Below, piece after piece: positions 41,622 through 50,687 of a stretch of 56,791 nucleotides of DNA (position 1 is the first letter of the stretch; each line of letters starts with the position of its first letter). The notes under the pieces are model-generated. The model did not search any database. It saw only the letters and a program-made list of their open reading frames with translations, and was not told the origin of the DNA. The DNA is taken from assembly GCF_001426885.1 (NCBI RefSeq), contig NZ_LMFP01000011.1, positions 338,795 through 395,585 of the forward strand, in the 5' to 3' direction. A program made the position numbers and the translations under genes. Origin of the DNA: Pelomonas sp. Root1444 (lineage in GTDB: Bacteria > Pseudomonadota > Gammaproteobacteria > Burkholderiales > Burkholderiaceae_C).

Positions 41622-41903
41622 ATGCACATGCTCTACAACTCCGACAGCTTCATCGTCGTCCAGTTCGACGTGCCGACCGCGGAGCCGCAGATCGTGCCCG
41701 CCGGGCCGCAGCTGAACCGCGGGGGTTTCGAGATCGTCGACAAGTTCGCCCGCAAGGAAATCTTCATCGAAGGCGCACTGGCCGAATCCTTCCAGCAAGG
41801 CGTGCAGGCCCTGATCGACGAAGGCCAGCCGTCGGAGGACGAACTCGACGCCTTCATCGAGCGCTATGCCGTCATGGGGCAGCAACCGGTCGTGATGCAC
41901 TGA
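41622..41903 (+). CDS. DUF3567 small protein
   Basis: A 93-residue protein typical of Burkholderiales DUF3567: HMLYNSDSFIVVQFDVP, RGGFEIVDKFARKEIFIEGALAESF, PSEDELDAFIERYAVM. Function unknown. A strong ribosome-binding site (AGAGGAGA) precedes the ATG. It sits 93 bases before the double-AAA ATPase gene, in the same direction, and the two may form a unit. A longer overlapping reading in frame two (41576-41929) is a shadow. Confidence 0.9.
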   Translation: MHMLYNSDSFIVVQFDVPTAEPQIVPAGPQLNRGGFEIVDKFARKEIFIEGALAESFQQGVQALIDEGQPSEDELDAFIERYAVMGQQPVVMH

Positions 41904-41996
41904 ACACTTGGGGGGCGGTCTTACATTGATTGACGCCCAACCCTGATACAAGATGGGTCCGCGCGGCCGCTGCAGGCTGCGCAAGGAGCCCATCGA

Positions 41997-44297
41997 ATGG
42001 TGAAGCGAGCCGCCGCACAGACATCCCGAGCCCCCGGCCCGGTGCTGCCTTCGCCCGGCCTGGACAGCGCCCCGGTGCTGGACCGCATGTGCTCGCAGTT
42101 CGTGCTGACGCTGACCGTGAGACACGCCGGCCGCTTCAACCTGCGGCGCGACTTCAACGGCCTGCTGTCCTTCACCGGCCGCCACCTCGTCTGGCCCACG
42201 CGCGTGCTGCAGAGGCTGCGCGTCTACCTGGCCCAGCGCTGTGCAGGCAACGAGCTGTGGCGCGGCCATGAGGCCTTGAGCGACGAAGCCTTCCTCGACC
42301 GCTTCGGCCAGTGGAGCGGGCCGTTCTCCGAAGGCACCCTCTTCTTCTACCTCGACGAATACGTCAAGGACGCGCCCAAGGACATGATGGCCTTGCTGGC
42401 CACCACCTGCGAGCACCTGGACCGTCAGCTCAAGCGCGAGTCCACGCTGGTCGAGAAGAACATCGCGGCCCTCGGCACGCTGCTGCAGCTCAACCCCGCC
42501 GAGCGGGCCATCCTGCTGTACGGCACGCTGGCACGTTACCAGCGCGAGCTGCGCGGCGCGCTGGTGGAGTTCAAGGTGAACACGGCGCAGGAGGCTTTTG
42601 CGGCCATCGCGGCGGTCGCCGGCGTCGATGAGCGCGAGGTGGCCGAGGCGCTGCGTGCCGGCTCGCGGCTGGAGCGCATCGGCATGGTGGAGAACCTGAT
42701 CTCCGAGCACAACATCACCGACCTGGCCGACCTGATGAAGGTCAGCGACCAACTGCCGCCAGTGCTGATGCGCGAGTACCAGGGCCCGCACGACCTGATG
42801 GCCGTCTTCACGCGGCCGGCCGCGCCCAGCCTGCTCGCGCCGGCCGACTTCCAATTCGTCGTCGAAGACCTGGACCTGCTGCAAGGCCTGTTGCGCCGCG
42901 CCGTCGCGACGCACGCGACCGGCGTGAACGTGCTGCTGTACGGCCCGCCCGGCACCGGCAAGACCGAACTGGCCAAGGTGGCCGCCGCGGCAGCAGGGCT
43001 GGATCTGTACGAAGTGGAGTACGCCGACCGCGACGGCAACTCCCTGTCCGGCCGCGACCGCTACCGCTCGCTGCAGATCAGCCAGGTGTTCCTGAAGGCC
43101 AGCGCCAACGTGGCGCTGCTGTTCGACGAAGTGGAGGACGTGTTCCCGCCGCTGAGCAGCGACACGGCATCGCTGCTCAGCCGGCTCGATGCCAGCGCCG
43201 AAGGCGGTGTGGGCAACTCGGTCAGCGGCAAGGCCTGGGTCAACCAGATCCTGGAGACCAACCCGGTGCCGGTGATCTGGGTGACCAACCGCATCGAGCA
43301 GATCGACCCGGCCTTCCGCCGGCGCTTCCAGTACCACCTCGAATTGAAGTCGCCACCGCCCGGCGCGCGACGCGGCCTGGTGGCGAAGTCGCTGGGCGAG
43401 ATCACCGTCAGTGAGGCCTTCGTCGGCAAGCTGGCCGAGCGGCCCGGGCTGACGCCGGCGCAGATCCGCACCGCGGTGCGCTTCGCTCAGTTGGCCGGTT
43501 CGGCCGACGAGGCGGAGAAGCTGATCGAACGCCAGCTTGCCAATGCCGACAAGGCGCTGGGCCGTGACGACATCAGCCTGGCGCGCCCCTGCGTGACGAG
43601 CTATGCGCTGGAGCTGCTGAACTGCGAAAGCCGCTTCGAGATCCCTCGCATCGTCGAGGCGCTGCGCCGCAAGGGCAGCGGCCAGCTGTGCTTCTACGGC
43701 CCGCCCGGCAGCGGCAAGACCGCGCTGGCGGAGCACATCGCGCAGCGCTTAAGCCGGCCGCTGATGGTCAAGCGCGCCAGCGACATCGCCAGCAAGTTCG
43801 TCGGCGAGACCGAGCAGAACATGGCGCGCATGTTCGAGACGGCGCAGGCCGAAGGGGCAGTGCTGCTGCTGGACGAGGCCGACAGTTTCCTGCGCAGCCG
43901 CAAGCGGGCCGAGCGCAACTACGAGGTCAGCGAGGTCAACGAGATGCTGGCGGGCATGGAGCGCTTCAACGGGCTGTTCATCTGCACGACCAACCTCTTC
44001 GACGACCTGGACGAGGCGGCGCTGCGGCGCTTCGCGTTCAAGATCAGGTTCAAGGCGCTGAAGCCGGAGCAGCGGGTGGCGATGTTCGAGCGTGAGGCGG
44101 GTGTCGCGCCGGACGATGAGCAGCACTCACGATTGGCGGCGCTGGATTGCCTGACGCACGGCGACTTCGCGGCCGTGAGGAACCAGGTCGAGATCCTGGG
44201 CGAGGCCTTCACGCCGGATGAGTTCCTGGCGCAGCTGGAGGCGGAACATCGCGCGAAGCCGGAGGTGCGGGAGCGGCGGGGGATTGGGTTCAGGTAG
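41997..44297 (+). CDS. Double-AAA ATPase
   Basis: A 766-residue protein with two AAA+ domains. The first has Walker A GPPGTGKT (316-323) and Walker B LLFDEVEDVFP; the second has GPPGSGKT (568-575) and LLLDEADSFLRSR, with a sensor-like TTNLFDDLDEAALRRF. A long helical N-terminal region (about 300 residues) precedes them. This YjoB/Cdc48-like arrangement suggests an unfolding or assembly machine; the substrate is unknown. No membrane helix. The intact Walker motifs predict activity in both rings. It follows DUF3567. Confidence 0.9.
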   Translation: MVKRAAAQTSRAPGPVLPSPGLDSAPVLDRMCSQFVLTLTVRHAGRFNLRRDFNGLLSFTGRHLVWPTRVLQRLRVYLAQRCAGNELWRGHEALSDEAFLDRFGQWSGPFSEGTLFFYLDEYVKDAPKDMMALLATTCEHLDRQLKRESTLVEKNIAALGTLLQLNPAERAILLYGTLARYQRELRGALVEFKVNTAQEAFAAIAAVAGVDEREVAEALRAGSRLERIGMVENLISEHNITDLADLMKVSDQLPPVLMREYQGPHDLMAVFTRPAAPSLLAPADFQFVVEDLDLLQGLLRRAVATHATGVNVLLYGPPGTGKTELAKVAAAAAGLDLYEVEYADRDGNSLSGRDRYRSLQISQVFLKASANVALLFDEVEDVFPPLSSDTASLLSRLDASAEGGVGNSVSGKAWVNQILETNPVPVIWVTNRIEQIDPAFRRRFQYHLELKSPPPGARRGLVAKSLGEITVSEAFVGKLAERPGLTPAQIRTAVRFAQLAGSADEAEKLIERQLANADKALGRDDISLARPCVTSYALELLNCESRFEIPRIVEALRRKGSGQLCFYGPPGSGKTALAEHIAQRLSRPLMVKRASDIASKFVGETEQNMARMFETAQAEGAVLLLDEADSFLRSRKRAERNYEVSEVNEMLAGMERFNGLFICTTNLFDDLDEAALRRFAFKIRFKALKPEQRVAMFEREAGVAPDDEQHSRLAALDCLTHGDFAAVRNQVEILGEAFTPDEFLAQLEAEHRAKPEVRERRGIGFR

Positions 44298-44315
44298 GGC
44301 GCTCTCTCACACGCG

Positions 44316-44750
44316 CTACGCAGCTTCGTGCCTCCAAACAGGGAACGCCAATGCAAAGCCTGCTTCTTCGAGCGAATCAACCATCGCGTTGATTTCATCG
44401 CACTGGACGTCGGCCGGCACATCGACTGCAAACATCGAGAACTTCTCGAAGCTTGCCAAAGAACACCCGAGTTCGAGCAGGCATTTCTCCGGCCGCGAGA
44501 AGTCAAGGCCATCGTTGTTCAACACCCAGACCACTGAATGGCCAGCCGGTCGCACGAGTTCAAACTCGAAGATCTGTCCGTTGACTGGATCGGGCTGGGC
44601 TCGAAAAACATCGCCGACCGCCAAGCCGCGGATGAAGAGCGGAACGTTCTTGAGCGAGTACAGCTCTCCATCTCGCTCACACCAAACACCCTCAGCGGCG
44701 ACAGGCGGCCATCCATCGTCCACATCCAGGGCAAAAAGCAGCTTTTCCAC
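44316..44750 (-). CDS. DUF4265-domain protein
   Basis: About 144 residues. The core LLFALDVDDGWPPVAAEGVW, LYSLKNVPLFIRGLAVGDVF and VVWVLNN fits DUF4265, a small domain found in solitary proteins and toxin-immunity-like contexts. A GTG start with an upstream AGG is used; a TTG 57 bases upstream is also in frame but overlaps the GNAT gene. Base composition is lower in GC than the flanking genes. It is downstream of the tandem GNAT gene on the same strand. Confidence 0.75.
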   Translation of the reverse strand: MEKLLFALDVDDGWPPVAAEGVWCERDGELYSLKNVPLFIRGLAVGDVFRAQPDPVNGQIFEFELVRPAGHSVVWVLNNDGLDFSRPEKCLLELGCSLASFEKFSMFAVDVPADVQCDEINAMVDSLEEAGFALAFPVWRHEAA

Positions 44751-44773
44751 GATGAGGCCTCGGGCACGAAGGG

Positions 44774-45751
44774 TCAGATCTGCTTGAAATAGTAGGTCGT
44801 CGAGCAAAACGGCCCGTCCGGCATCAACGCGTAGTTCGGAATATCCCCCGCCTTCTGCCAGCCCTGCCGCTCATAGACCCGCGACGCATCGCTGCCGGTG
44901 ACGGTGTCCAGCACCAGCGTCGTCTTGCCGAGTTCGCGCGCCTTGGCCTCCAGCGCTTTCAGCAGCCGCTCGGCCATGCCCTGGCGCCGTGCGCGCCGGT
45001 GCACGAGCATCTTGCTCACGTCCGCCCGGTGCGGCTGGTTGTCGGGCATGTCGACGACGAGGGACAGCGTGCCGCAGATGCGGCCGGTCTCGTCCTCGGC
45101 GACGAAGAGGTGGCGCTCACCGGCCGCGACGCCTCCGGCAACACGGCGCCAGAAGGCTTCCGGCCGCCCCTCGGCCAGCGGCAGCATGAAGCCGACCGAC
45201 GCGCCGCCCTCCACGCAGTCGCGCAGCACCTCGGCCAGTTCGCCCACTCGTGCCAGCGCCTCGGCGCCGTCGAGTTCCCGGATGGTGCTCGTCGTCATGC
45301 CCAACTCCTTGCCAAAACACAGGGCCGCCGCGTTGCCCGCGTAGCGGCCGAAGTTGTCGATCCGCCGGTAGCCATGGCGCTCGTAGAAGGCCACGGCGCG
45401 GGTGTTCACGGCGCGCGTCTCCAGCCACACCGCGCGGTAGCCGAGCGCGCGGGCCGTTGCCTCCAGGTGGGCCAGCACCGCGGCGCCGGTGCCCCGGCCA
45501 CCGGTCTTTGCATACATGCGTTTGAGCTCGGCCACACCGTCCTGCAGCGGCCGCAGCGCGCCGCAACCGATCGCATGGCCGTCGGCATCCCGCGCGACGA
45601 CAAAGCGGCTGCGCGGGCCGCGCACGTCGTCGGCCACGAAGCCGCTGCGGCCGCTGTCGCCGGTGATGGCCTGCAACGCCGCCGAGAGTTCATCCAGCAG
45701 CACGCGTGCGTCGGCATGCTCGGGGTCCAGCGTGACGATGCTCAGCGCCAT
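44774..45751 (-). CDS. Tandem GNAT acetyltransferase
   Basis: A 325-residue protein of two fused GNAT domains. The first (about 1-150) has RMYAKTGGRGTGAAVLAHLEA and VAFYERHGYRRID; the second (about 153-325) has KMLVHRRARRQGMAERLLKAL and SRVYERQGWQKAGD. Each has the acetyl-CoA-binding R/Q-x-x-G-x-G/A type loop. The join, near GMTTSTIREL, looks like a fusion of two once-separate genes. Substrates unknown. It slightly overlaps the upstream XRE-cupin gene (10 bases), suggesting an operon. Confidence 0.88.
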   Translation of the reverse strand: MALSIVTLDPEHADARVLLDELSAALQAITGDSGRSGFVADDVRGPRSRFVVARDADGHAIGCGALRPLQDGVAELKRMYAKTGGRGTGAAVLAHLEATARALGYRAVWLETRAVNTRAVAFYERHGYRRIDNFGRYAGNAAALCFGKELGMTTSTIRELDGAEALARVGELAEVLRDCVEGGASVGFMLPLAEGRPEAFWRRVAGGVAAGERHLFVAEDETGRICGTLSLVVDMPDNQPHRADVSKMLVHRRARRQGMAERLLKALEAKARELGKTTLVLDTVTGSDASRVYERQGWQKAGDIPNYALMPDGPFCSTTYYFKQI

Positions 45752-46323
45752 GACACGGCACCGGTCAACGCGACAAGGTAGCGCGCCGGCTTGGCGCCGG
45801 GGTTGTGGAAGCGGATGGGCGCATCCAGCCGCATGGCCAGGCAGTCGCCGGGGTTGAGCTGCCAGACGTCCTTGCCGTGGGCGATCTCCATGACGCCGTC
45901 GATCATCCAGACCAGCTGGTGGATGTCAGCGTCGCGCTCCGAGGTCTCGAAGGCCACGCGCTGGCCGGCCGGGAAGATGACGTCCACCAGTTGCAGCGGC
46001 GACACGCCCGGCGGCGACACGTTGCGGCGGCGGTAGCCGGAGGCGGGGTCGTCCCAGACGGGCTGGTCGGCCACGCGCGCCAGCGGTGAGGGCGCAGCCG
46101 GCGCAGGACCGGCCTCAAACATCGACGCGACGCTGACGCCCAGCGCCGACGAGAGCTTGTCCAGCACCACCGCCGTCGGGCTGCTCTGGCCGCGCTCGAT
46201 CAGCGAAATGTTGGAGCGGCTGACGCCGCTTTTGTTCGCCAGCGCGTCCAATGACAGGCCAGCTGCGGCGCGCAGCTCGTGCAAGCGCCGGCCGATGAGT
46301 TCGGTGATGTTGTCGTTCGCCAT
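45742..46323 (-). CDS. XRE-cupin transcriptional regulator, SutR-like
   Basis: A 193-residue regulator with an N-terminal helix-turn-helix (IGRRLHELRAAAGLSLDALA, SGVSRSNISLIERGQSSPT) and a C-terminal cupin (RVAFETSERDADIHQLVWMIDGVMEIAHGKD, LNPGDCLAMRLDAPIRFHN). This class commonly represses its own gene and a neighbour and responds to small molecules, for example amino acids or sulfur sources. The MANDN ATG is chosen; the earlier in-frame ATG would be read through the operator-like palindrome. It overlaps the tandem GNAT gene, a likely target. Confidence 0.9.
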   Translation of the reverse strand: MANDNITELIGRRLHELRAAAGLSLDALANKSGVSRSNISLIERGQSSPTAVVLDKLSSALGVSVASMFEAGPAPAAPSPLARVADQPVWDDPASGYRRRNVSPPGVSPLQLVDVIFPAGQRVAFETSERDADIHQLVWMIDGVMEIAHGKDVWQLNPGDCLAMRLDAPIRFHNPGAKPARYLVALTGAVSWR

Positions 46324-46327
46324 GCAA

Positions 46328-46341
46328 TCCAGTTTACTGGA
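46328..46341. promoter_or_regulatory. Palindrome TCCAGTTTACTGGA, candidate operator of the XRE-cupin regulator
   Basis: A perfect 6-bp inverted repeat with a TT centre lies five bases upstream of the regulator's start. The position suggests autorepression by steric block of transcription or translation. Its other side is the 3' end of the questin-oxidase-like gene. Confidence 0.6.
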
Positions 46342-46343
46342 AT

Positions 46344-47357
46344 TCATCCTCCATCAAAATGGATGGCGCGCTCGACCGCGCGACGCCAGGCCGGGTCGGG
46401 CCAGCGGCGGCCCAGGCGCCAGGCGGCATGGGTGATCTTGATGACATGGGCATCGTCCTGATCGCAGGCGGCGGAGATCAGCGCCGGCCAAGGGCGGCTC
46501 GGCAACCGGTCCAGTGCCGATGCGGGCGCCGCGCTGCTGGCCAGCAGGCCCGCAGCCGCAGCGACGCTGAAAGCTCGTGGCAGGTCGGGCGTCGGCCACC
46601 AGGGCTGCAGCACGCTCATCGCATGGCTGGCCGTCAGCAGGTGCAGCACGGTGAAATCGCCACTCGCGGCATAGGTGCGCGCGGCCAGCAATGCCAGGGC
46701 GCGCAACGCGTCAGGGCCATGGTGCAGGCGCCCGGCAACAGCGGCAAAGCCGGCAGTGCCGGCCCAGGCCTGCATGCGGCCGCTGATGAGGCTGCCGGGC
46801 GGGTAGGCCGGACGAGGCAGTTCGGCCAATGCGTGCAGCCAGTCGGCCAGCGCAAGCGGCGCGCCGGCGTGGGGCGCCGCGGGCAGCGGCATGAAACAGG
46901 CGGCCCAATGGGCCAGGCCGGCGGCCAGTTCCCTCTCGTGGCCGGCGAGCACGGCATGGCCGGTGCGGATCAGGCCGTGGAAGGCGGCGGCGCCGACGCC
47001 GGGCAGCAGCAGGCCCAGGGCTTCGCGCAGTGCGCCCCCGGAGCCGAGCTCACCGATGCGCGCCGCGAAGTAGGCGCGCCAGGCCGCATCGCTGTCGGGC
47101 CGTCCGAGGTCGCGTTCGGCGACGACTTGCGCCGGCCGGGCGCTGATGCGCGGTTCCAGCATGGCCTCATGGCCTTCGCTCCAGGCCTGCAGCCGCGCCG
47201 CCGAGGCGCCAAGCGCCAGCAGCGCCTGCTGGGCCATCGGCAGGTGGTTGCTCAACTGGCCGCGGTAGGTGGGGGACAGCGCCTGGCCGGCGTCGAGCAG
47301 GTGATGCAGCTGCGCCAGCGTGGCGGGCGCAGCGGCGGTGGTGGTCTTCATCAGCAT
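46344..47357 (-). CDS. Questin-oxidase-family protein (DUF4243)
   Basis: A 337-residue, largely helical protein resembling the fungal questin oxidase/AflY family in layout: YRGQLSNHLPMAQQALLALGA, EARISARP-like PRISARPAQ, LLPGVGAAAFHGLIRTGHAV, SGDFTVLHLLTASHAM and CDQDDAHVIKITHAAW. Fungal relatives perform Baeyer-Villiger-type oxidation of anthraquinones; bacterial roles are unknown. The ATG with GAGG six bases upstream is used. A SoxR-type promoter stands in front of it, implying induction by redox-cycling compounds such as quinones. Confidence 0.8.
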   Translation of the reverse strand: MLMKTTTAAAPATLAQLHHLLDAGQALSPTYRGQLSNHLPMAQQALLALGASAARLQAWSEGHEAMLEPRISARPAQVVAERDLGRPDSDAAWRAYFAARIGELGSGGALREALGLLLPGVGAAAFHGLIRTGHAVLAGHERELAAGLAHWAACFMPLPAAPHAGAPLALADWLHALAELPRPAYPPGSLISGRMQAWAGTAGFAAVAGRLHHGPDALRALALLAARTYAASGDFTVLHLLTASHAMSVLQPWWPTPDLPRAFSVAAAAGLLASSAAPASALDRLPSRPWPALISAACDQDDAHVIKITHAAWRLGRRWPDPAWRRAVERAIHFDGG

Positions 47358-47387
47358 GGGCAACCTCGGGAACGCCGTCGTGGGAAC

Positions 47388-47912
47388 ATGGCCGCCATGC
47401 TCAAAGTTGAAGTTAACTTGAAGTCAAGCCCCACGCCGCTGTCTATCGGCCAGCTGGCGCAGCGCGCCGGCGTGGCGACGAGTGCCCTGCGTTTTTACGA
47501 AGCCGAGGGCCTGCTGGCCGGCAGCCGCAGCGCGGGCGGGCACCGGCAGTACCCGCGCCACGCGCTGCGCCGTGTCGCCTTCATCCGCGCGGCGCAAAAC
47601 GTCGGGCTGACGTTGCCGCAGATCAAGGCGGCGCTGGCCACGCTGCCCGACGGCCGCACGCCCACCAAGGCCGACTGGGCGCGGCTGTCCGCCAGCTGGG
47701 CGCCGTTGCTGGACGCCCGTATCGCAGCCTTGCAGGCCCTGCGCGCGAAGCTGACCGGCTGCATCGGCTGCGGCTGCCTGTCGCTGAAGGCCTGCGCGCT
47801 CTACAACCCGCTGGACGTCAAACGCAACGAAGGCCCAGGCGCGCGCATGCTCGATGTGGCCGCCCCCTCAAACGCGGGCGTCGCCGGCCAAAGCGAGACC
47901 GGGCGCTCATAA
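47388..47912 (+). CDS. soxR: Redox-sensitive transcriptional activator SoxR
   Basis: A 174-residue MerR-family regulator. The N-terminal winged helix has SIGQLAQRAGVATSALRFYEAEGLL and GGHRQYPRHALRRVAFI; the C-terminal iron-sulfur site CIGCGCLSLKAC (Cys125, 128, 130, 136) binds a 2Fe-2S cluster that senses redox-cycling drugs and nitric oxide. Two ATGs nine bases apart are possible starts; a later TTG near MLKVEV is also possible since the SoxR-type operator overlaps the first codons. It diverges from the questin-oxidase-like gene, its probable target. Confidence 0.93.
   Translation: MAAMLKVEVNLKSSPTPLSIGQLAQRAGVATSALRFYEAEGLLAGSRSAGGHRQYPRHALRRVAFIRAAQNVGLTLPQIKAALATLPDGRTPTKADWARLSASWAPLLDARIAALQALRAKLTGCIGCGCLSLKACALYNPLDVKRNEGPGARMLDVAAPSNAGVAGQSETGRS
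47397..47427 (-). promoter_or_regulatory. SoxR-type promoter with 19-bp spacer
   Basis: On the minus strand TTGACT is followed after exactly 19 bases by GAGCAT; the spacer holds TCAAGTTAACTTCA, one mismatch from the palindromic SoxR site. MerR-family activators need such an over-long spacer. It points at the questin-oxidase-like gene, 40 bases away, and overlaps the start of soxR. Confidence 0.65.
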
Positions 47913-47962
47913 GATCCGCGTCCGACCAGCCTGGCTCAAGGCGCGGCGTACAGGGAGTGAAC

Positions 47963-50539
47963 ATGATCGAGACGATTCGCCGCGCGGCCACGGCTGCGTG
48001 TATGGCCGCTGCATTGCTGGCTTTGAGTGCCTGCGGGGGCGGAGGCGGGGGTGAAAATGCACCGTCCACCACGCCGGCAGCCGTTGACCCACCGACAGCC
48101 GTCATCCGCGCGACGGCGTTGGCCGCCACATCCACGAGCAATGCGACGGTGCAGGCCCCCGTAGGCAGCACCCTCACGCTCGACGGCACCGGCAGCACGT
48201 CCGTCTCTGGCGGCGTCACCAGCTACCTGTGGACGGTGACCACCAAGCCAGCCGGCAGCACCGCCGCGCTGCAGAACGCGACGACCGCGACGGCCACGTT
48301 CGCGCCCGACGTGGCTGGCAGCTATCAGTTCACGCTGCAGGTCGGCGCCAACGGCATGACCGCGAGCACGGTGATGCCGGTGACGGTCACCGCGGCCGTA
48401 CCCGTCGTCAACGTGAACGCGTCGGTGAACTTCGCCGGCCCTGTGAACACCCGCCCCACGCAGTCCATGTCGGTGGGGTCGGTCATTGCCCTGGATGGCA
48501 CCGGCAGCACCGACGCCAACGGCGGCCCGGTGACGTTGGCGTTCTCGCTGCTGTCGGCACCGGCCGGCAGCACGGCCGCGCTGGTCGCCACCGGCGCTGC
48601 GGCTCGCCTGACGCCCGACATCGTCGGCGCGTACCAGGTTCGTGTGCGGGCCACATCGCCGTCCGGCCTGTATGCGGATTCGGTGCACACCTTCGATGCG
48701 GCCGCGCTCGCGCCGACGATGGCCGTGTCGACCAGCGTGTCTACCGTGATCGCCAACAGCAGTCTCGATGCCGCCGTGGGCAACATCGTGTCGTTGGACG
48801 CCGGCAGCTACACGTCCTACAACAGCGAAGGCACCTGGGCGGTCGCGGGCAAGCCTTACTCCAGCGCGCTGGCGCAGCTGACCACCGTGTCGCCTTGGGC
48901 CGTCAGTTTCGTGCCGGACGCCCCCGGCACGTACACGCTGCAGTACACGGTCGTGGACCGCACCACCGGCGCGTCCGCCGTGCATCGGGTGATCGTCAAG
49001 GCCGACTTCGGGCCTGTCGCGATCGTGACCGCCAGCGCCGCGCCCGTGGCCCAGGCCGTTGGCCCCAGCTATGTCGCCGCCGTCGGCAGCGCCATCACGC
49101 TGCGCGGCTCGGGCAGCCAGGACCCGGCTGGCGGCGCGCTGACCTACAGCTGGGTGCTGGACACCCGGCCGGCGGGCAGCACCGCCACGCTGACCGATGC
49201 CGCCACCGCCACGCCGAGCTTCACCCCCGACAAGGATGGCCGCTACTCGGCCACGTTGACGGTGACCAATGCCGCAGGCCTGCGCGCCGTGCAGTCGGCC
49301 AGCGTGGAGGTGGGCAACCGCCCACCGGTGGTGGTGCTCGACCGCAGCCAGGCGATGGTGCTTCAAGGCGGCAGCATCACGGCATCGGCTGCCAGCAGCT
49401 ACAGCACCAACACCTCCGGCACACTGAGCTACCAATGGGCGCTGGACACCCGGCCGACCGGCTCTGTCGCCAGCATCGGCGCGCCGAACAGCGCCACGCT
49501 GAACTTCGCACCGGACGTGCCCGGCAGCTACTACGCCTCCGTCACGGTGACGGACGGTCAGGTCAGCGCCGTATCGGGGGTCAGCATCACCGTGCTGAGC
49601 GCCACCGCTGGCACCGTGCCGCTGGCCTACAAGCCGTTGCAGATGCGCTTCAGCAAGTCGCAGAACAAGTTGGTGGTCGTCTCCATCAATCCGAACCAGC
49701 TGCACCTTGTCGATCCCGCTGCCGGCACCGATGTGGCCATCGCCCTGCCCACGACGGTCAAGGCCCTGTCGCTGTCGGCTGACGGCCGCCTAGCGGGCGT
49801 GATGCACGAGGGCGCCGTCAGTCTGGTTGACGTCGTGACGGGCACATTGCTGAACACCAGCATTACGGCGGGCTCGCAGACCGAGGTGTTCACGGCCAAC
49901 AGCGGCGTCGTGTTTGTGGCCGGCGCGTCGAACTCCTGGTCCGGTGCCGTCTCCGCCATCAACGGGCGCACCGGCGCCATCATCGCCACCGGCGGTCTCT
50001 ACAGCAGCAGCTACGGCACCCTGCGCGGCGTGATGTCGGAATCACAGGGCCGGCTCTACACGCTGAGCGACTCGTTCCAATCGCTGTCCTGGACCGGCGT
50101 GAACGCCACCAGCGGCAGCTTGAGCGGCACCGGCGGCCAGGGCTCGTACACCAACTATGCGACGGCGCCGCTGTGGCTCTCGGGCGATGACGCCCTGCTG
50201 TTCACCTCTGGTGGCACCTACTTCCGGACGTCTGACTTCCAGTACACCGGTACGCTGGGCAGCGCGGTGTTCTCGGTCAGCCACAGCACCACGGCCACCG
50301 AAGCCGTGGCCCTGGCCGTCAGCAGCGGCAACCCGACCCAGTATCCCGAAGTGCTGAAGCGCTTTTCCGGCTCGCTGCTGTTCCCTGCGGGCGACATCCG
50401 CCTGCCGGTGATCGGTGGTTCGCAGTCTTACGGCCTGGCGGTCTTCCACGCCAGCGACGACAAGCGCGTGAGCGTGGTGCAGACGGGCAGCAACGAAGCC
50501 CAGGCGAGCGGCATCCAGTACTTCCTGGTGGTGCGCTGA
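47963..50539 (+). CDS. PKD-domain surface lipoprotein
   Basis: An 858-residue protein with a lipoprotein signal (AALLALSAC, lipobox LSAC) followed by a Gly-run. About five PKD/cadherin-like beta modules follow; three share a repeating pattern (YLWTVTTKPAGSTAAL, YSWVLDTRPAGSTATL, YQWALDTRPTGSVASI). The last third (from about residue 560) looks like a beta-propeller (LSADGRLAGVMHEGAVSLVDVVTG). Likely on the outer membrane surface, binding glycans or proteins. The ATG with GGAG six bases upstream is preferred to the GTG two codons earlier. Its base composition and codon use are slightly different from its neighbours. Confidence 0.88.
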   Translation: MIETIRRAATAACMAAALLALSACGGGGGGENAPSTTPAAVDPPTAVIRATALAATSTSNATVQAPVGSTLTLDGTGSTSVSGGVTSYLWTVTTKPAGSTAALQNATTATATFAPDVAGSYQFTLQVGANGMTASTVMPVTVTAAVPVVNVNASVNFAGPVNTRPTQSMSVGSVIALDGTGSTDANGGPVTLAFSLLSAPAGSTAALVATGAAARLTPDIVGAYQVRVRATSPSGLYADSVHTFDAAALAPTMAVSTSVSTVIANSSLDAAVGNIVSLDAGSYTSYNSEGTWAVAGKPYSSALAQLTTVSPWAVSFVPDAPGTYTLQYTVVDRTTGASAVHRVIVKADFGPVAIVTASAAPVAQAVGPSYVAAVGSAITLRGSGSQDPAGGALTYSWVLDTRPAGSTATLTDAATATPSFTPDKDGRYSATLTVTNAAGLRAVQSASVEVGNRPPVVVLDRSQAMVLQGGSITASAASSYSTNTSGTLSYQWALDTRPTGSVASIGAPNSATLNFAPDVPGSYYASVTVTDGQVSAVSGVSITVLSATAGTVPLAYKPLQMRFSKSQNKLVVVSINPNQLHLVDPAAGTDVAIALPTTVKALSLSADGRLAGVMHEGAVSLVDVVTGTLLNTSITAGSQTEVFTANSGVVFVAGASNSWSGAVSAINGRTGAIIATGGLYSSSYGTLRGVMSESQGRLYTLSDSFQSLSWTGVNATSGSLSGTGGQGSYTNYATAPLWLSGDDALLFTSGGTYFRTSDFQYTGTLGSAVFSVSHSTTATEAVALAVSSGNPTQYPEVLKRFSGSLLFPAGDIRLPVIGGSQSYGLAVFHASDDKRVSVVQTGSNEAQASGIQYFLVVR

Positions 50540-50545
50540 CCTTGC

Positions 50546-50571
50546 CGCCTGGCCCCGGGAGGGGCCAGGCG
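50546..50571 (+). terminator. Strong hairpin after the PKD lipoprotein gene
   Basis: CGCCTGGCCCC and GGGGCCAGGCG form an 11-bp perfect stem with a GGGA loop, seven bases after the stop. No U-run follows, so it may work with Rho or as an RNA stabiliser. Confidence 0.55.
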
Positions 50572-50687
50572 CATGCCGGCTGGAAGTGGGACGAAGGCCG
50601 CCCACGCGACTGCTTGACCCTTTGGTGACGGCGGCGGCCCATATCCCGGCGAAAATCACGGGGTTAACCCTCTACGATCACCGCCCC

